The notes: generated by a model not told the origin, from the sequence alone. 64,000 bases of DNA from Amycolatopsis azurea DSM 43854 (GCF_001995215.1 NZ_MUXN01000028.1:192169-256168); one strand, 5' to 3'; shown: positions 27,406 to 36,218, numbered from the stretch's first letter. Translations and numbers: made by a program.

Positions 27406-29511
27406 TTACGAAGTGCTGGCGAGAGCGAACGGCAGTACGGCGCGGGCCCCGGCCTGCCGCAGCAGGCGCGCGGACAGCGTCATCGTCCATCCGGTGTCGA
27501 TCAGGTCGTCGACCAGCAGGATCGGCCCTTCGGCCGCGGCGACCCTCACGCCGAGTTCCTCCGGGAGGCTGAGGCGTTTCCAGAGGTCGGCCAGCCGTTG
27601 CGCGCTGTTCGCCTGACGCGGGGGCGGCCCCGCCGAGTCGATGGCACCCAGATAATCCAGTCGCCCGATCGACGCCAGCTTCGTCGCCAGACCGTGGACC
27701 AGCTGGGGCCGGGTGGCGGACGGCACCTCCACCACCGCGACCGGACGCTCGGTCCACTGCCAGCCCTTGAGAACCTCGATGCAGGCTTGGAAGACCGCGT
27801 CGGGCAGTTCCGTGTCCGCCGCGGCAGGGCCGACGAGTTCACGCAACCTCGTACCCCAGCCGACATCGGTCACCCTGCCGACGACCTGGCCGGTTTCGGC
27901 CTGTTCGCCCGCCGGTAGCCGCCCGGACAGCGGGACCTCCAGTCCGGCCATCCCGGTCGGCCACATCTTCCGCGGCGCGACCTCGACCCCGGGACGGCGC
28001 AGCCGCTGTCGCGTGGCATCGACGACGTCGTCGGAAATCGTGGTGTCCCAATGCTTTCCAGTGCAGTTGTCGCACCGTCCGCAGGGCGTCGCCTCGGGAT
28101 CGTCCAGCTGCTTGCGCAGGTACTCCATCCGGCAGCCGGTGGTTTCGAGGTAGGCGAGCATGGCGTTCTGTTCGTTGGTCCGCGCCGCGCTGACCCGCGC
28201 GTAGCGTTCCTTGTCGTACTGCCACTCCTCGCCGGTGCCTTCCCAGCCGCCCTTCACGCGGCGGACCGCGCCGTCGACGTCCAGCACCTTGAGGACCATC
28301 TCCAGCCGGGACCGGGACAGCTCGACGAACGGCTCCAGCGCGGGTGTCGACAGTGGACGGTCCGCGTATGCCAGCGCGTTGAGCACCTGGGTCACCCGCA
28401 GCTCGTCCGGGAAGGCCAGCGAGCCGAAGTACGCCCAGATGTCCTTGTCCTCGCGACCGGGCAACAGGATCACTTCGGCGCGATCGACACCACGTCCGGC
28501 ACGACCGACCTGCTGGTAGTACGCGATCGGGGAGGACGGAGCGCCGAGGTGGACGACGAAGCCCAGGTCCGGCTTGTCGAACCCCATGCCCAGCGCCGAA
28601 GTGGCCACCAGCGCCTTGACGTTGTTGTTCAGCAGATCGTCTTCGGCCGCCTGCCGGTCCGCCGGGTCGGTCTTCCCGGTGTAGGCGGCGACCGGGTAGC
28701 CGCGCTCGGTCAGCAGGCCCGCCACGTCGTGCGCGGCCGCGACGGTGAGCGTGTAGATGATCCCGGAGCCGGGGAGTTCCTCCAGGTGCTCGGCCAGCCA
28801 CGCGAGCCTGGCCTGCGAAGTCGGCAGTTCGGCGACCGACAGGTGGAGACTTTCGCGGTCCAGCGTGCCGCGCAGGACGAGGGTGTCGCCGCCGTTGCCG
28901 ATGCCGAGCTGCTCGGCGACGTCCGTGGCCACCCGGTCGTTCGCGGTCGCGGTGGTGGCGAGCACGGGAACGCCCTCGGGCAGATCCTTCAGCAGGGTCC
29001 GCAGCCGCCGGTAGTCCGGCCGGAAGTCGTGACCCCAGTCCGAGATGCAGTGCGCCTCGTCGACCACGAGCAGGCCGGCGCTCGCGGTCAGCTTCGGCAG
29101 GACGGTGTCGCGGAAGTCCGGGTTGTTCAGCCGTTCCGGGCTGACCAGGAGGACGTCGACCTCGCCCGCCGCGATCGCGGCCTGGACCTGGTCCCACTCC
29201 TGCGGGTTCGCGGAGTTCATCGTCGCCGCGTGGATGCCCGCCCTCGCCGCCGCGGAGATCTGGTTGCGCATCAGCGCCAGCAGCGGCGAGATGATCACCG
29301 TCGGGCCTTCGCCGCGTTCCCGCAGCAGCGCGGTGGCCAGGAAGTACACCGCCGACTTGCCCCAGCCGGTGCGTTGCACGACGAGCGCGCGACGGCGGTG
29401 CGCGACCAGCGCCTCGATCGCCGTCCACTGGTCGTCGCGCAGCCGGGCGCCTTCGCCCGCCAACGACTGGAGGAGGGTCTCGGCGCGGTCCCGGAGAGTC
29501 GATGTGTCCAC
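27406..29511 (-). CDS. recQ: RecQ-type helicase with phosphoribosyltransferase-like tail
   Basis: A 701-residue 3'-5' DNA helicase of the RecQ family. Domain 1 has Walker A QRTGWGKSAV (about 46-55) and the DEAH box VVDEAHCISDWGHDFRPDYR. Domain 2 has ALGMGFDKPDLGFVVHLG and QVGRAGRG. The zinc-binding subdomain supplies CGRCDNC. In place of an HRDC domain the C-terminus (about 560-701) resembles a phosphoribosyltransferase, with the PRPP-loop-like LLVDDLIDTGWT near residue 666. The GTG at 29511 has GGTGGAG upstream and gives the family's usual N-terminus. It is divergent from nadD. The tail might bind a nucleotide and modulate the helicase; its activity is unproven. Confidence 0.9.
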   Translation of the reverse strand: MDTSTLRDRAETLLQSLAGEGARLRDDQWTAIEALVAHRRRALVVQRTGWGKSAVYFLATALLRERGEGPTVIISPLLALMRNQISAAARAGIHAATMNSANPQEWDQVQAAIAAGEVDVLLVSPERLNNPDFRDTVLPKLTASAGLLVVDEAHCISDWGHDFRPDYRRLRTLLKDLPEGVPVLATTATANDRVATDVAEQLGIGNGGDTLVLRGTLDRESLHLSVAELPTSQARLAWLAEHLEELPGSGIIYTLTVAAAHDVAGLLTERGYPVAAYTGKTDPADRQAAEDDLLNNNVKALVATSALGMGFDKPDLGFVVHLGAPSSPIAYYQQVGRAGRGVDRAEVILLPGREDKDIWAYFGSLAFPDELRVTQVLNALAYADRPLSTPALEPFVELSRSRLEMVLKVLDVDGAVRRVKGGWEGTGEEWQYDKERYARVSAARTNEQNAMLAYLETTGCRMEYLRKQLDDPEATPCGRCDNCTGKHWDTTISDDVVDATRQRLRRPGVEVAPRKMWPTGMAGLEVPLSGRLPAGEQAETGQVVGRVTDVGWGTRLRELVGPAAADTELPDAVFQACIEVLKGWQWTERPVAVVEVPSATRPQLVHGLATKLASIGRLDYLGAIDSAGPPPRQANSAQRLADLWKRLSLPEELGVRVAAAEGPILLVDDLIDTGWTMTLSARLLRQAGARAVLPFALASTS

Positions 29512-29658
29512 GTCTCCACCTCTACCCCATGGCACCGACGAAGTCGCGATCGGCATGTCGTGAACGGACCGTTCATCCATGGAACGGAGGGTAATGTGAT
29601 CCAGATCACCACTGATCGGTGGGTTCGGCGACCCGCGCGTGAAGCCACCTGCGGTGTA

Positions 29659-29664
29659 TAGGCT
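29659..29664 (+). promoter_or_regulatory. TAGGCT -10 hexamer of nadD
   Basis: TAGGCT ends eight bases before the nadD ATG and there is no Shine-Dalgarno sequence between them, so the nadD transcript is probably leaderless. Confidence 0.5.
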
Positions 29665-29672
29665 CACGACCC

Positions 29673-30272
29673 ATGTCACCACGCAGGATCGGGGTCATGG
29701 GCGGCACGTTCGACCCCATTCACCACGGGCACCTCGTCGCGGCCAGTGAGGTCCAGTCGCGGTTCGCGCTCGACGAGGTCATCTTCGTGCCCACCGGCCA
29801 GCCGTGGCAGAAGTCCGACAGGGTGGTCACCCGCGCCGAGGACCGCTACCTGATGACGGTGATCGCGACGGCGTCCAACCCCGTGTTCTCGGTCAGCCGG
29901 GTCGACATCGACCGCGTCGGGCAGACCTACACCGTCGACACCCTGCGCGACCTGCGCGCGGAGTACCCCGACGACCAGCTGTTCTTCATCACCGGCGCGG
30001 ACGCGCTCGAACAGATCCTCACCTGGCGCAACGCCGACGAGCTGTTCGACCTGGCGCATTTCATCGGCGTCACCAGGCCGGGCTACCGGCTCAACTCCCA
30101 GCATCTGCCCAGCGGGAAGGTGAGCCTGGTCGAGGTGACCGCGATGGCGATCTCGTCCACCGCCTGCCGCGAGCGGGTCGAAGGCGGGGAACCCGTCTGG
30201 TACCTCGTCCCCGACGGTGTGGTGCGCTACATCGCCAAAAAGGACCTCTATCGCAAAGACCGGGGTGCCTGA
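29673..30272 (+). CDS. nadD: Nicotinate-nucleotide adenylyltransferase
   Basis: A 199-residue enzyme of NAD synthesis that adenylates nicotinate mononucleotide. It shows the nucleotidyltransferase signature [12 protein letters not shown] (residues 10-21), [10 protein letters not shown] for substrate binding, and [10 protein letters not shown] (the ISSTxxR motif) near the end. It heads a co-directional block with rsfS, a histidine phosphatase, an acyltransferase and degV, in the same order as in mycobacteria. The start is the first ATG after a TAGGCT hexamer; no ribosome site is visible. Confidence 0.97.
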   Translation: MSPRRIGVMGGTFDPIHHGHLVAASEVQSRFALDEVIFVPTGQPWQKSDRVVTRAEDRYLMTVIATASNPVFSVSRVDIDRVGQTYTVDTLRDLRAEYPDDQLFFITGADALEQILTWRNADELFDLAHFIGVTRPGYRLNSQHLPSGKVSLVEVTAMAISSTACRERVEGGEPVWYLVPDGVVRYIAKKDLYRKDRGA

Positions 30273-30327
30273 CCGGGTACCCTCGTCGGGCGCACCCGCG
30301 AGTAAAGCCATCTGTTTGAGGAGAACT

Positions 30328-30732
30328 GTGACAGCCACGTCCGAGGCACGAGAGCTGGCCGTAGCGGCCGCCCATGCGGCGGCGGACAAGAAGGCGAGCG
30401 ACGTGGTCGTGCTGGACGTGTCCGACCAGCTGGTCATCACCGACGCCTTCGTCATCGCGTCCGCGCCCAACGAGCGCCAGGTCGGCGCCATCGTCGACAA
30501 CGTCGAAGAGCAGCTGCGGCTCGGCGGGCACAAGCCCGTCCGCCGTGAAGGCGCCCGCGAGGGCCGCTGGGTCCTGCTGGACTACGTCGACGTCGTCATC
30601 CACGTCCAGCACCAGGAGGAGCGCTCCTTCTACGGTCTCGAGCGGCTCTGGAAGGACTGCCCGCGGATCGAGGTCGAAGGTTTGGAGACACCCGCCGAGG
30701 AGGACCCCGCCGACGCGCAAGGCGCCTCGTGA
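30328..30732 (+). CDS. rsfS: Ribosomal silencing factor RsfS
   Basis: A 134-residue protein that binds L14 on the large subunit and blocks joining of the small subunit when nutrients are short. Family traits are DKKASDVVVLDVSDQLVITDAFVIASAPNE-type strands (core VVLDVSDQLVITDAFV) and WVLLDYVDVVIHVQ, then RSFYGLERLW. The acidic C-terminal tail is typical of actinobacteria. The GTG is set by GAGGAGA seven bases upstream. It follows nadD by 55 bases and overlaps the next gene by GTGA. Confidence 0.96.
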   Translation: MTATSEARELAVAAAHAAADKKASDVVVLDVSDQLVITDAFVIASAPNERQVGAIVDNVEEQLRLGGHKPVRREGAREGRWVLLDYVDVVIHVQHQEERSFYGLERLWKDCPRIEVEGLETPAEEDPADAQGAS

Positions 30733-31343
30733 GCCCGCGGCGGCTGGTGCTCTGGCGCCACGGTGAGACCGACTACAACGCGGCGGGCCGGATGCAGGGG
30801 CATCTGGACTCCGCGTTGACGCCGGTCGGCTGGAACCAGGCCAGGTTCGCCGTACCCGCGCTCGCCCGGTTCTCACCGGATCTGGTGATCGCCTCGGATC
30901 TGCGCCGCGCGACCGACACGGCCACCGTCCTCACCGAGGCCATCGGCGTCCCGCTGCGGATCGACAAGCGCCTCCGGGAAACCCATCTGGGTGAATGGCA
31001 GGGCTTCACCGGCCAGCAGGTCGACGAGGCCTACCCCGGCGAACGCGCGCGCTGGCGCGTCGACGCGACCTGGGCGCCGCCCGGCGGCGAGTCCCGGGTG
31101 GACGTCGCCGAACGCGCCCTGGAGGTCGTCGCGGACCTGGACCAGCCCAATTCCGACGCCGGCGACGCCGTACTGCTGGCGACGCACGGCGGTCTGATCA
31201 TCGCGCTGACCGCGAAACTGCTCGGTCTGCCGGTCACGTCCTGGCCGACGCTGGGCGGGATCGCGAACTGCCACTGGGTCGAGCTGACCCGGCGTGACGG
31301 GAACTGGCGCCTGGCCGCCTACAACGCGGGAATCACCGGCTGA
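30729..31343 (+). CDS. gpgP: Histidine phosphatase, probable glucosyl-3-phosphoglycerate phosphatase
   Basis: A 204-residue phosphoglycerate-mutase-like phosphatase with the catalytic LWRHGETDYN (His 11), the second arginine in ASDLRRATDTA, the acid in RETHLGEWQG and the second histidine in LATHGG. In mycobacteria the gene at this exact place, between rsfS and an SGNH acyltransferase, is GpgP, which makes glucosylglycerate for methylglucose lipopolysaccharide. The same function is inferred here from synteny and family. The GTG start overlaps the rsfS stop. A less specific phosphatase remains possible. Confidence 0.8.
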   Translation: MSPRRLVLWRHGETDYNAAGRMQGHLDSALTPVGWNQARFAVPALARFSPDLVIASDLRRATDTATVLTEAIGVPLRIDKRLRETHLGEWQGFTGQQVDEAYPGERARWRVDATWAPPGGESRVDVAERALEVVADLDQPNSDAGDAVLLATHGGLIIALTAKLLGLPVTSWPTLGGIANCHWVELTRRDGNWRLAAYNAGITG

Positions 31344-31346
31344 TCC

Positions 31347-32075
31347 ATGGCCCCGCGCCTGCTGGTGTTCGGCGATTCCCTCAGTTTCCACGGTCCGGAC
31401 GGCCCGCTCGCCGCCGACGACGCGCGCCTGTGGCCCAACATCGCCGCCGAAGCGCTCGGTGGTGGCGGGGTGGACCTCGTCGCCGGATTCGGCTGGACGG
31501 CCCGTGACGCCTGGTGGTCGTTGATCGGCGACCCGCGGGTCTGGGCAGATCTCCATCACGTCGACGCCGTCGTGCTGGCGGTCGGGAGCATGGACACGCT
31601 GCCTTCGCCGTTGCCCACCTATCTGCGGACCGGCCTGCGCTACCTGAGACCGGATCCGTTGCGACGGGTGGTGCGCAAGACGTATCTCGCCGCCCAGCCG
31701 CGGCTCGCGATCGCTCTCCGGGGACGTCCGGTGGTCCTGCCGTCGAAACTGACCGTCCACTACCTCGACACCGCTGTCGGGGCTCTGCGCGTGCTGCGAC
31801 CGGAGATGCCGATCTTCGGCATCCTGCCGTCCGTCCACCGCTCCGACGCCTACGGCCGGGTGCACACCGCCCGGGCCGGTGCCGCCGCCGCCATCGCCGC
31901 CTGGGGGCGGCGCGCGGAGGTCCCGCTGCTGGATCTCGGAGCCGTCGTCGGCGATCACGTGCTGGGCGGCCGGGGCAATCCGGACGGGATGCACTGGGGC
32001 TGGGAAGGGCATGCCGCCGTCGGCGACGAAATGGCCCGCCTGATGGCTCCGGTGCTGCGCCCCGCGGCAACGTAG
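31347..32075 (+). CDS. octT: SGNH acyltransferase, OctT-like
   Basis: A 242-residue protein of the SGNH/GDSL fold. It has the nucleophile in FGDSLSFHG (Ser 11), a glycine block in GFGWTARDAWW, an asparagine-replacing VGSMDT in block III, and the catalytic pair in NPDGMHWGWEGH (Asp and His). The syntenic mycobacterial gene encodes diglucosylglycerate octanoyltransferase (OctT), which acylates an intermediate of methylglucose lipopolysaccharide. Position after the gpgP-like gene supports the same role here. The start lies three bases after the previous stop, so the two are co-translated. An ordinary esterase cannot be excluded. Confidence 0.75.
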   Translation: MAPRLLVFGDSLSFHGPDGPLAADDARLWPNIAAEALGGGGVDLVAGFGWTARDAWWSLIGDPRVWADLHHVDAVVLAVGSMDTLPSPLPTYLRTGLRYLRPDPLRRVVRKTYLAAQPRLAIALRGRPVVLPSKLTVHYLDTAVGALRVLRPEMPIFGILPSVHRSDAYGRVHTARAGAAAAIAAWGRRAEVPLLDLGAVVGDHVLGGRGNPDGMHWGWEGHAAVGDEMARLMAPVLRPAAT

Positions 32076-32078
32076 GCT
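32073..32078 (+). promoter_or_regulatory. TAGGCT -10 hexamer before degV
   Basis: TAGGCT ends seven bases before the degV GTG and overlaps the stop codon of the octT-like gene, giving degV a probable leaderless promoter of its own. Confidence 0.45.
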
Positions 32079-32085
32079 GACTGCC

Positions 32086-32931
32086 GTGTCGGTCGCCGTA
32101 GTCACGGATTCCACCGCCCACCTACCGGAAGGCTTCGCCGAACGGAACGGGATCCGGGTGGTCCCGTTGCACGTCCTCGTGGACGGCGTCGTCTTCCTCG
32201 ACGGCGTCGAAATGGGTCCCGCGGCTCTGGCCGAAGCGCTCGGCAAACGGAGTCTGGTGACGACCTCCAGGCCGACGCCCGCGGAGTTCGTCAAGGAGTT
32301 CAGGGCGGCGCTGGCCGAGGGCGCGGACGCCGTCGTGTCGGTCCATCTGTCCCGCGAGTTGTCCGGGACCTGGGAGGCGGCGGTGCTCGCGGCCCAGGAA
32401 GTCGGGCCGGACAAGGTGCGCGTGGTCGATTCGAGAAGCACCGCCATGGGGCTGGGCTTCGCCGCTTTGCGAGCGGCGAGCGCCGCCGCGGACGGGGCGG
32501 ATCCCGCCGAGGTGGAAGCCGCGGCTGTCGACGCGGTGAGCCGCTCGGAGACCTTGTTCGCGGTCGAGACCCTCGAATACCTGCGCCGCGGCGGGCGGAT
32601 CGGCCCGGCGGCCGCCCTGCTCGGCACCGCGCTCGCGGTGAAACCGGTGCTGCACATGTCCGAAGGCAAGATCCAGCCGCTGGAGAAGGTGCGGACGATG
32701 AACCGCGCGGTGGCGCGGCTGGTCGAACTCGCCGTGAAGGCGGCCGAAGGCGGCCGCGCCGACATCGCCGTCCATCACCTCGCCTCGCCGGAGCGCGCCG
32801 TCGAACTGGCCAACCGGCTGGAGGAGTCGATCAGCTGCCCGGAGGGGTGCGTGGTCTCGGAGATCGGCGCCGTCATCGGGGCCCACACCGGCCCCGGGGT
32901 GCTCGGCGTCGTGATCCAGCGGGCGGGTTAG
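32086..32931 (+). CDS. DegV-family fatty-acid-binding protein
   Basis: A 281-residue DegV/FakB-like protein, which in other bacteria holds a fatty acid for a kinase partner. It has the N-terminal VVTDSTAHLP and ligand-pocket motifs TTSRPTPAEF, SVHLSRELSGTW, VVDSRSTAMGLG and LEYLRRGGRIGP. The C-terminal lobe ends HTGPGVLGVVIQ, the usual GPG motif. The length is typical. It is preceded by a TAGGCT hexamer. No FakA-like kinase is in the window. Its place after the octanoyltransferase-like gene fits a lipid-related role, but the ligand is unknown. Confidence 0.92.
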   Translation: MSVAVVTDSTAHLPEGFAERNGIRVVPLHVLVDGVVFLDGVEMGPAALAEALGKRSLVTTSRPTPAEFVKEFRAALAEGADAVVSVHLSRELSGTWEAAVLAAQEVGPDKVRVVDSRSTAMGLGFAALRAASAAADGADPAEVEAAAVDAVSRSETLFAVETLEYLRRGGRIGPAAALLGTALAVKPVLHMSEGKIQPLEKVRTMNRAVARLVELAVKAAEGGRADIAVHHLASPERAVELANRLEESISCPEGCVVSEIGAVIGAHTGPGVLGVVIQRAG

Positions 32932-32996
32932 AAAAACCGCCAGCGTCCCATACGGCCCCGACGGAAACCGGCGATCCGGGCCCGGCAGGGGCCGAG

Positions 32997-33005
32997 TTGT
33001 CCACA
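32997..33005. promoter_or_regulatory. DnaA box, first copy
   Basis: TTGTCCACA is identical to the DnaA-box consensus of Streptomyces and mycobacteria. It lies in the 145-base gap between degV and comEA. Confidence 0.6.
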
Positions 33006-33014
33006 ACACCCCAC

Positions 33015-33023
33015 TTGTCCACA
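33015..33023. promoter_or_regulatory. DnaA box, second copy
   Basis: A second exact TTGTCCACA lies in the same orientation 18 bases from the first, about 40 bases before the -10 of comEA. Such pairs can bind DnaA cooperatively, so DnaA titration or regulation of comEA is possible. Confidence 0.6.
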
Positions 33024-33063
33024 GCCTCGGGATTCACCACTCCCGCCCGCCGCCCCCGCTCCG

Positions 33064-33069
33064 TAGCGT
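33064..33069 (+). promoter_or_regulatory. TAGCGT -10 hexamer before comEA
   Basis: TAGCGT ends seven bases before the comEA GTG, the leaderless spacing seen at several other genes in this window. Confidence 0.45.
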
Positions 33070-33076
33070 CGGTCAC

Positions 33077-33799
33077 GTGTTCGACCAAACCGCCCGTCCA
33101 CCGGGTCCCTCCGTCAACGCCAGGCTGGCGTGGCTGTCCGCGCAGCTGGCGCCGCCCACCCAGGGGCCGCCCGCGGGCAGGCTCGTCCGCCGCTGGGTGC
33201 CCGCCCGGTTCACGGCGGACGGGATCCCGGTGAACAGGCGGTGGTTCGCCGTGGCGGCCGCGCTGATCACGGTGGCCGTGACCGTGATCGGCGCGATCGC
33301 TTTGTTCGGACACCGGCCGGGGGTGGAGACCCCGCCGCCCCTGCCGTCGGCCAAGGCCGCCGGAGACGTCCCCGCCGCGGCGGCCAAGGCGCCTCTGGTG
33401 ATCAGCGTCGTCGGCCGGGTGCGGAAACCAGGCCTGGTCACGATCCCTCCGGGCGCACGGGTCGCCGATGCCCTCACGGCGGCCGGTGGGGCACAGCCCG
33501 GAACGGATCTGACCGGCTTGAACCTGGCCCGGCGGCTCACCGACGGCGAGCAGGTGGCCGTCGGTGTCCCCGGTCCGGCCGCGGCCGGACCGGAGACACC
33601 GGCCGGGAAGCTCGACCTGAACACGGCCACGGCCGAGCAACTCGACTCCCTGCCCGGGGTCGGCGAAGTGATGGCCAAACGCATCGTCGACTGGCGGTCC
33701 GGGCACGGCGGGTTCACCACGGTCGAGCAACTCCGTGACGTAGAAGGGATCGGCGAAAGCAAGTTCAAGAAAGTCCGGGAATTGGTGTCCGTCGGATGA
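33077..33799 (+). CDS. comEA: ComEA-type DNA-binding membrane protein
   Basis: A 240-residue protein with a cytoplasmic proline-rich N-terminus, one membrane helix (about 56-76), a proline/alanine linker, an SLBB/soluble-ligand-binding domain (ISVVGRVRKPGLVTIPPGARV onwards) and a C-terminal helix-hairpin-helix pair (LDLNTATAEQLDSLPGVGEV and FTTVEQLRDVEGIGESKF). It would bind DNA outside the membrane and hand it to ComEC. It is translationally coupled to comEC by ATGA. Two DnaA boxes lie upstream. Natural competence in this group is not established; other DNA-uptake or repair roles are possible. Confidence 0.92.
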   Translation: MFDQTARPPGPSVNARLAWLSAQLAPPTQGPPAGRLVRRWVPARFTADGIPVNRRWFAVAAALITVAVTVIGAIALFGHRPGVETPPPLPSAKAAGDVPAAAAKAPLVISVVGRVRKPGLVTIPPGARVADALTAAGGAQPGTDLTGLNLARRLTDGEQVAVGVPGPAAAGPETPAGKLDLNTATAEQLDSLPGVGEVMAKRIVDWRSGHGGFTTVEQLRDVEGIGESKFKKVRELVSVG

Positions 33800-36201
33800 A
33801 CCCGTCCGCCGATCCGTCCGAAGTGGACACCGCGTCGTGGCGAGGTCAGGACCTGCGGTTGTTACCGGCCGCGGTGACGGCCTGGCTCGGCACTCTTTCC
33901 GGGCTGCTCGCCGGCTGGTGGATCACGATGCTCTGCGGTGCGGCCGCCGTGGTGCTCGCGATCATCGCCGGTGTCCGTGCCCGCCGGACGGCGTCCCGGT
34001 GGGTGGCGGGCCTGGGGGCGCTCGCGGTCGTCGGCGTGCTCACCGCCGGCCCGGTGGCGCTGCGGATCCGGGCCGCCGAACACGACGACCTCCGTGCCGC
34101 CGCCGCACGGGGGAGCGACGCCACCGCGAGGGTGGTGGTCACCGAGCGGCCACGTCCGGTCCGCGGCGCCGGATACGCCGATCGCCAGGCAGGTACCCGC
34201 CTGGTGGTCGTCGCCGCGACGGTGGACACCGTGGTGACGGGTGAGCGGGTGGTGGATTCGGCCGGCCGGATCCTCCTGCTCGCCCCCGCCGAGGGGTGGC
34301 TGGACCTGCTGCCCGGGCAGCAGGTCACCACCTCCGGGCGGCTCGCGCCGGCGAAGGGGGCCGAACTGACGGTCGCTGTCCTCTCGGTGTGGGGCCCGCC
34401 GTCGGCCCTCTCGCCGGCGCCCTGGTGGCAGCGAGCCGCGGAATCGCTGCGCACCGGGCTCCGGAGTCTGTGCTCCGTCCTCCCGGAGGAGCAGGCCGGT
34501 CTCGTGCCCGGACTGGTCGTGGGGGACACGAGCACGCTGTCCCCGAGGGTCGAGCGCGAGTTCACGGACTCCGGCATGTCCCACCTGATGGCCGTGAGCG
34601 GTGGGAACGTGGCGATCGTCTGCGGCTCGATCCTGCTCCTGTTGAAAGTGCTCCGGGTCGGGCCGCGGACGTCCGCCGCCGCGGCCGCCGCGGGGCTCGC
34701 CGGGTTCGTGGTCCTCGCCGGGCCGGCGCCCAGCGTGCTCCGTGCCGGAGTGATGGGGGCGGTCGGGTTGCTGGCGCTGGCCCTGGGACGCCGGGGTTCG
34801 GCGCTGCCCGCGCTGGCGTTCGCGGTGTCGGGGCTGGTTGTGGCCGATCCCGCGATGGCCGCCGACTTCGGGTTCGCCCTTTCGGTGCTGGCCACAGCGG
34901 GGCTCGTCCTGCTCGCGCCGAGGTGGGCCGAGTGGCTGGTCGGACGCGGAGTTCCGGCCGGCTACGCCGAGGGGCTGGCCATCCCGCTGGCCGCGTTCGT
35001 GATGACGGCACCGATCATCGCGGGCATGGCGGGATCGGTCAGTCTCGTCTCGGTGGTGACCAACGTGCTCGCCGCGCCGGTGGTCGCCCCGGCCACCGTG
35101 TTCGGCGTGCTCGCCACCGTCGTCGGACCGTGGTGGCCGTCGGCGGGCAGGCTGCTGGTCCGGTTGACGGAACCCGAGGCGAGCTGGCTCATCACCGTGG
35201 CCCGCCACGGCGCCCGCGCGCCGGGTGCGGTGGTGGACTGGCCGGATGGCTGGTGGGGCGGGCTTCTGGCGGCCGGACTGCTCGTCGTGCTGCTCGTCGC
35301 CATCCGGCTGCGTCGCGCCAGGATCCTGCTGGCGGTCGCGCTGGCGGGCGGACTCCTCGTCTTCGTGCCGGTTCGTGTGCTGGCCCCGGCGTGGCCACCG
35401 GCGTCGTGGAGCGCCGTCGCCTGCGACGTCGGACAGGGTGATGCCGTCGCTCTCGCCACGGGTGAGCCGGGGAGGGCGGTCCTGGTCGACACCGGGCCGG
35501 AACCGGGGCCGGTCGACGAATGCCTGAGCAGGCTCGGCGTGGACCGCGTTCCGTTGATCGTGCTGAGCCATCTGCACGCCGACCACATCGGCGGTCTCGA
35601 ATCCGTCTTCGAGGGCCGGTCGGTCGGAGCGGTCGCCGTCGGTCCGGGCCGGGCTCCAGCTTGGGCGTGGCAGCAAGTCGCGGAGGAGACCGCGCGTCGC
35701 GGGATTCCCTTGCTGGAACTGGGGATCGGGCAACGGCTGGACTGGCCGGGGCTGTCACTGGACGTACTGGGGCCGCGTTATGTCACCCGGCGGTCGGTTC
35801 ACGAGCAGGACGGCACGGTGATCAACAACGGTTCCGTCGTCCTGCGTGCCGGAACTCCGGCGGGCCGGCTGCTGCTGACCGGCGACGTCGAACTGGCCGC
35901 ACAGGCCGACCTGATGGCCGAAGGCACAGATCTGCGTGCCGAGATCTTGAAGGTCCCGCACCACGGAAGCCGCTACACGGCACCGGATTTCCTCAACGCC
36001 GTCGCCCCACGGGTCGCGTTGGTGAGCGTCGGTGCCGGAAACACCTACGGCCATCCGAACAAGTCCACTTTGGACAATCTGACGGCTGTCGGTGCTGCGG
36101 TCGCCAGGACGGACATGGATGGCGACACTGCTGTTGTCACCGACGCGCGAGGCCTCGCTCTGGTGCGCCGGGGTGAGCCCCGCGGCCCGCCTCGTTCCTG
36201 A
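33796..36201 (+). CDS. comEC: ComEC/Rec2 DNA channel
   Basis: An 801-residue polytopic protein forming the inner-membrane DNA-uptake channel. The N-terminal part has an OB-like DUF4131 region with two helices (about 20-110). The competence domain has LVPGLVVGDTS and MSHLMAVSGGNVAIV, with about ten helices. The C-terminal metallo-beta-lactamase-like domain (about 530-790) has VGQGDAVAL, LSHLHADHIGG, LTGDVE and VPHHGS, the metal-binding pattern of a nuclease. The leucine codon 23 is TTA, rare in such GC-rich genes. The start overlaps the comEA stop. A strong hairpin spans its stop codon. Confidence 0.94.
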   Translation: MNPSADPSEVDTASWRGQDLRLLPAAVTAWLGTLSGLLAGWWITMLCGAAAVVLAIIAGVRARRTASRWVAGLGALAVVGVLTAGPVALRIRAAEHDDLRAAAARGSDATARVVVTERPRPVRGAGYADRQAGTRLVVVAATVDTVVTGERVVDSAGRILLLAPAEGWLDLLPGQQVTTSGRLAPAKGAELTVAVLSVWGPPSALSPAPWWQRAAESLRTGLRSLCSVLPEEQAGLVPGLVVGDTSTLSPRVEREFTDSGMSHLMAVSGGNVAIVCGSILLLLKVLRVGPRTSAAAAAAGLAGFVVLAGPAPSVLRAGVMGAVGLLALALGRRGSALPALAFAVSGLVVADPAMAADFGFALSVLATAGLVLLAPRWAEWLVGRGVPAGYAEGLAIPLAAFVMTAPIIAGMAGSVSLVSVVTNVLAAPVVAPATVFGVLATVVGPWWPSAGRLLVRLTEPEASWLITVARHGARAPGAVVDWPDGWWGGLLAAGLLVVLLVAIRLRRARILLAVALAGGLLVFVPVRVLAPAWPPASWSAVACDVGQGDAVALATGEPGRAVLVDTGPEPGPVDECLSRLGVDRVPLIVLSHLHADHIGGLESVFEGRSVGAVAVGPGRAPAWAWQQVAEETARRGIPLLELGIGQRLDWPGLSLDVLGPRYVTRRSVHEQDGTVINNGSVVLRAGTPAGRLLLTGDVELAAQADLMAEGTDLRAEILKVPHHGSRYTAPDFLNAVAPRVALVSVGAGNTYGHPNKSTLDNLTAVGAAVARTDMDGDTAVVTDARGLALVRRGEPRGPPRS

Positions 36202-36210
36202 GGCGGGCCG
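36183..36210. terminator. Hairpin between comEC and thrC ends
   Basis: A perfect 11-pair stem (36183-36193 with 36200-36210) with a 6-base loop includes the comEC stop codon and lies 9 bases from the stop of the convergent thrC. It could end transcription in both directions, though U-runs are missing. Confidence 0.6.
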
Positions 36211-36218
36211 TCGGGAAC

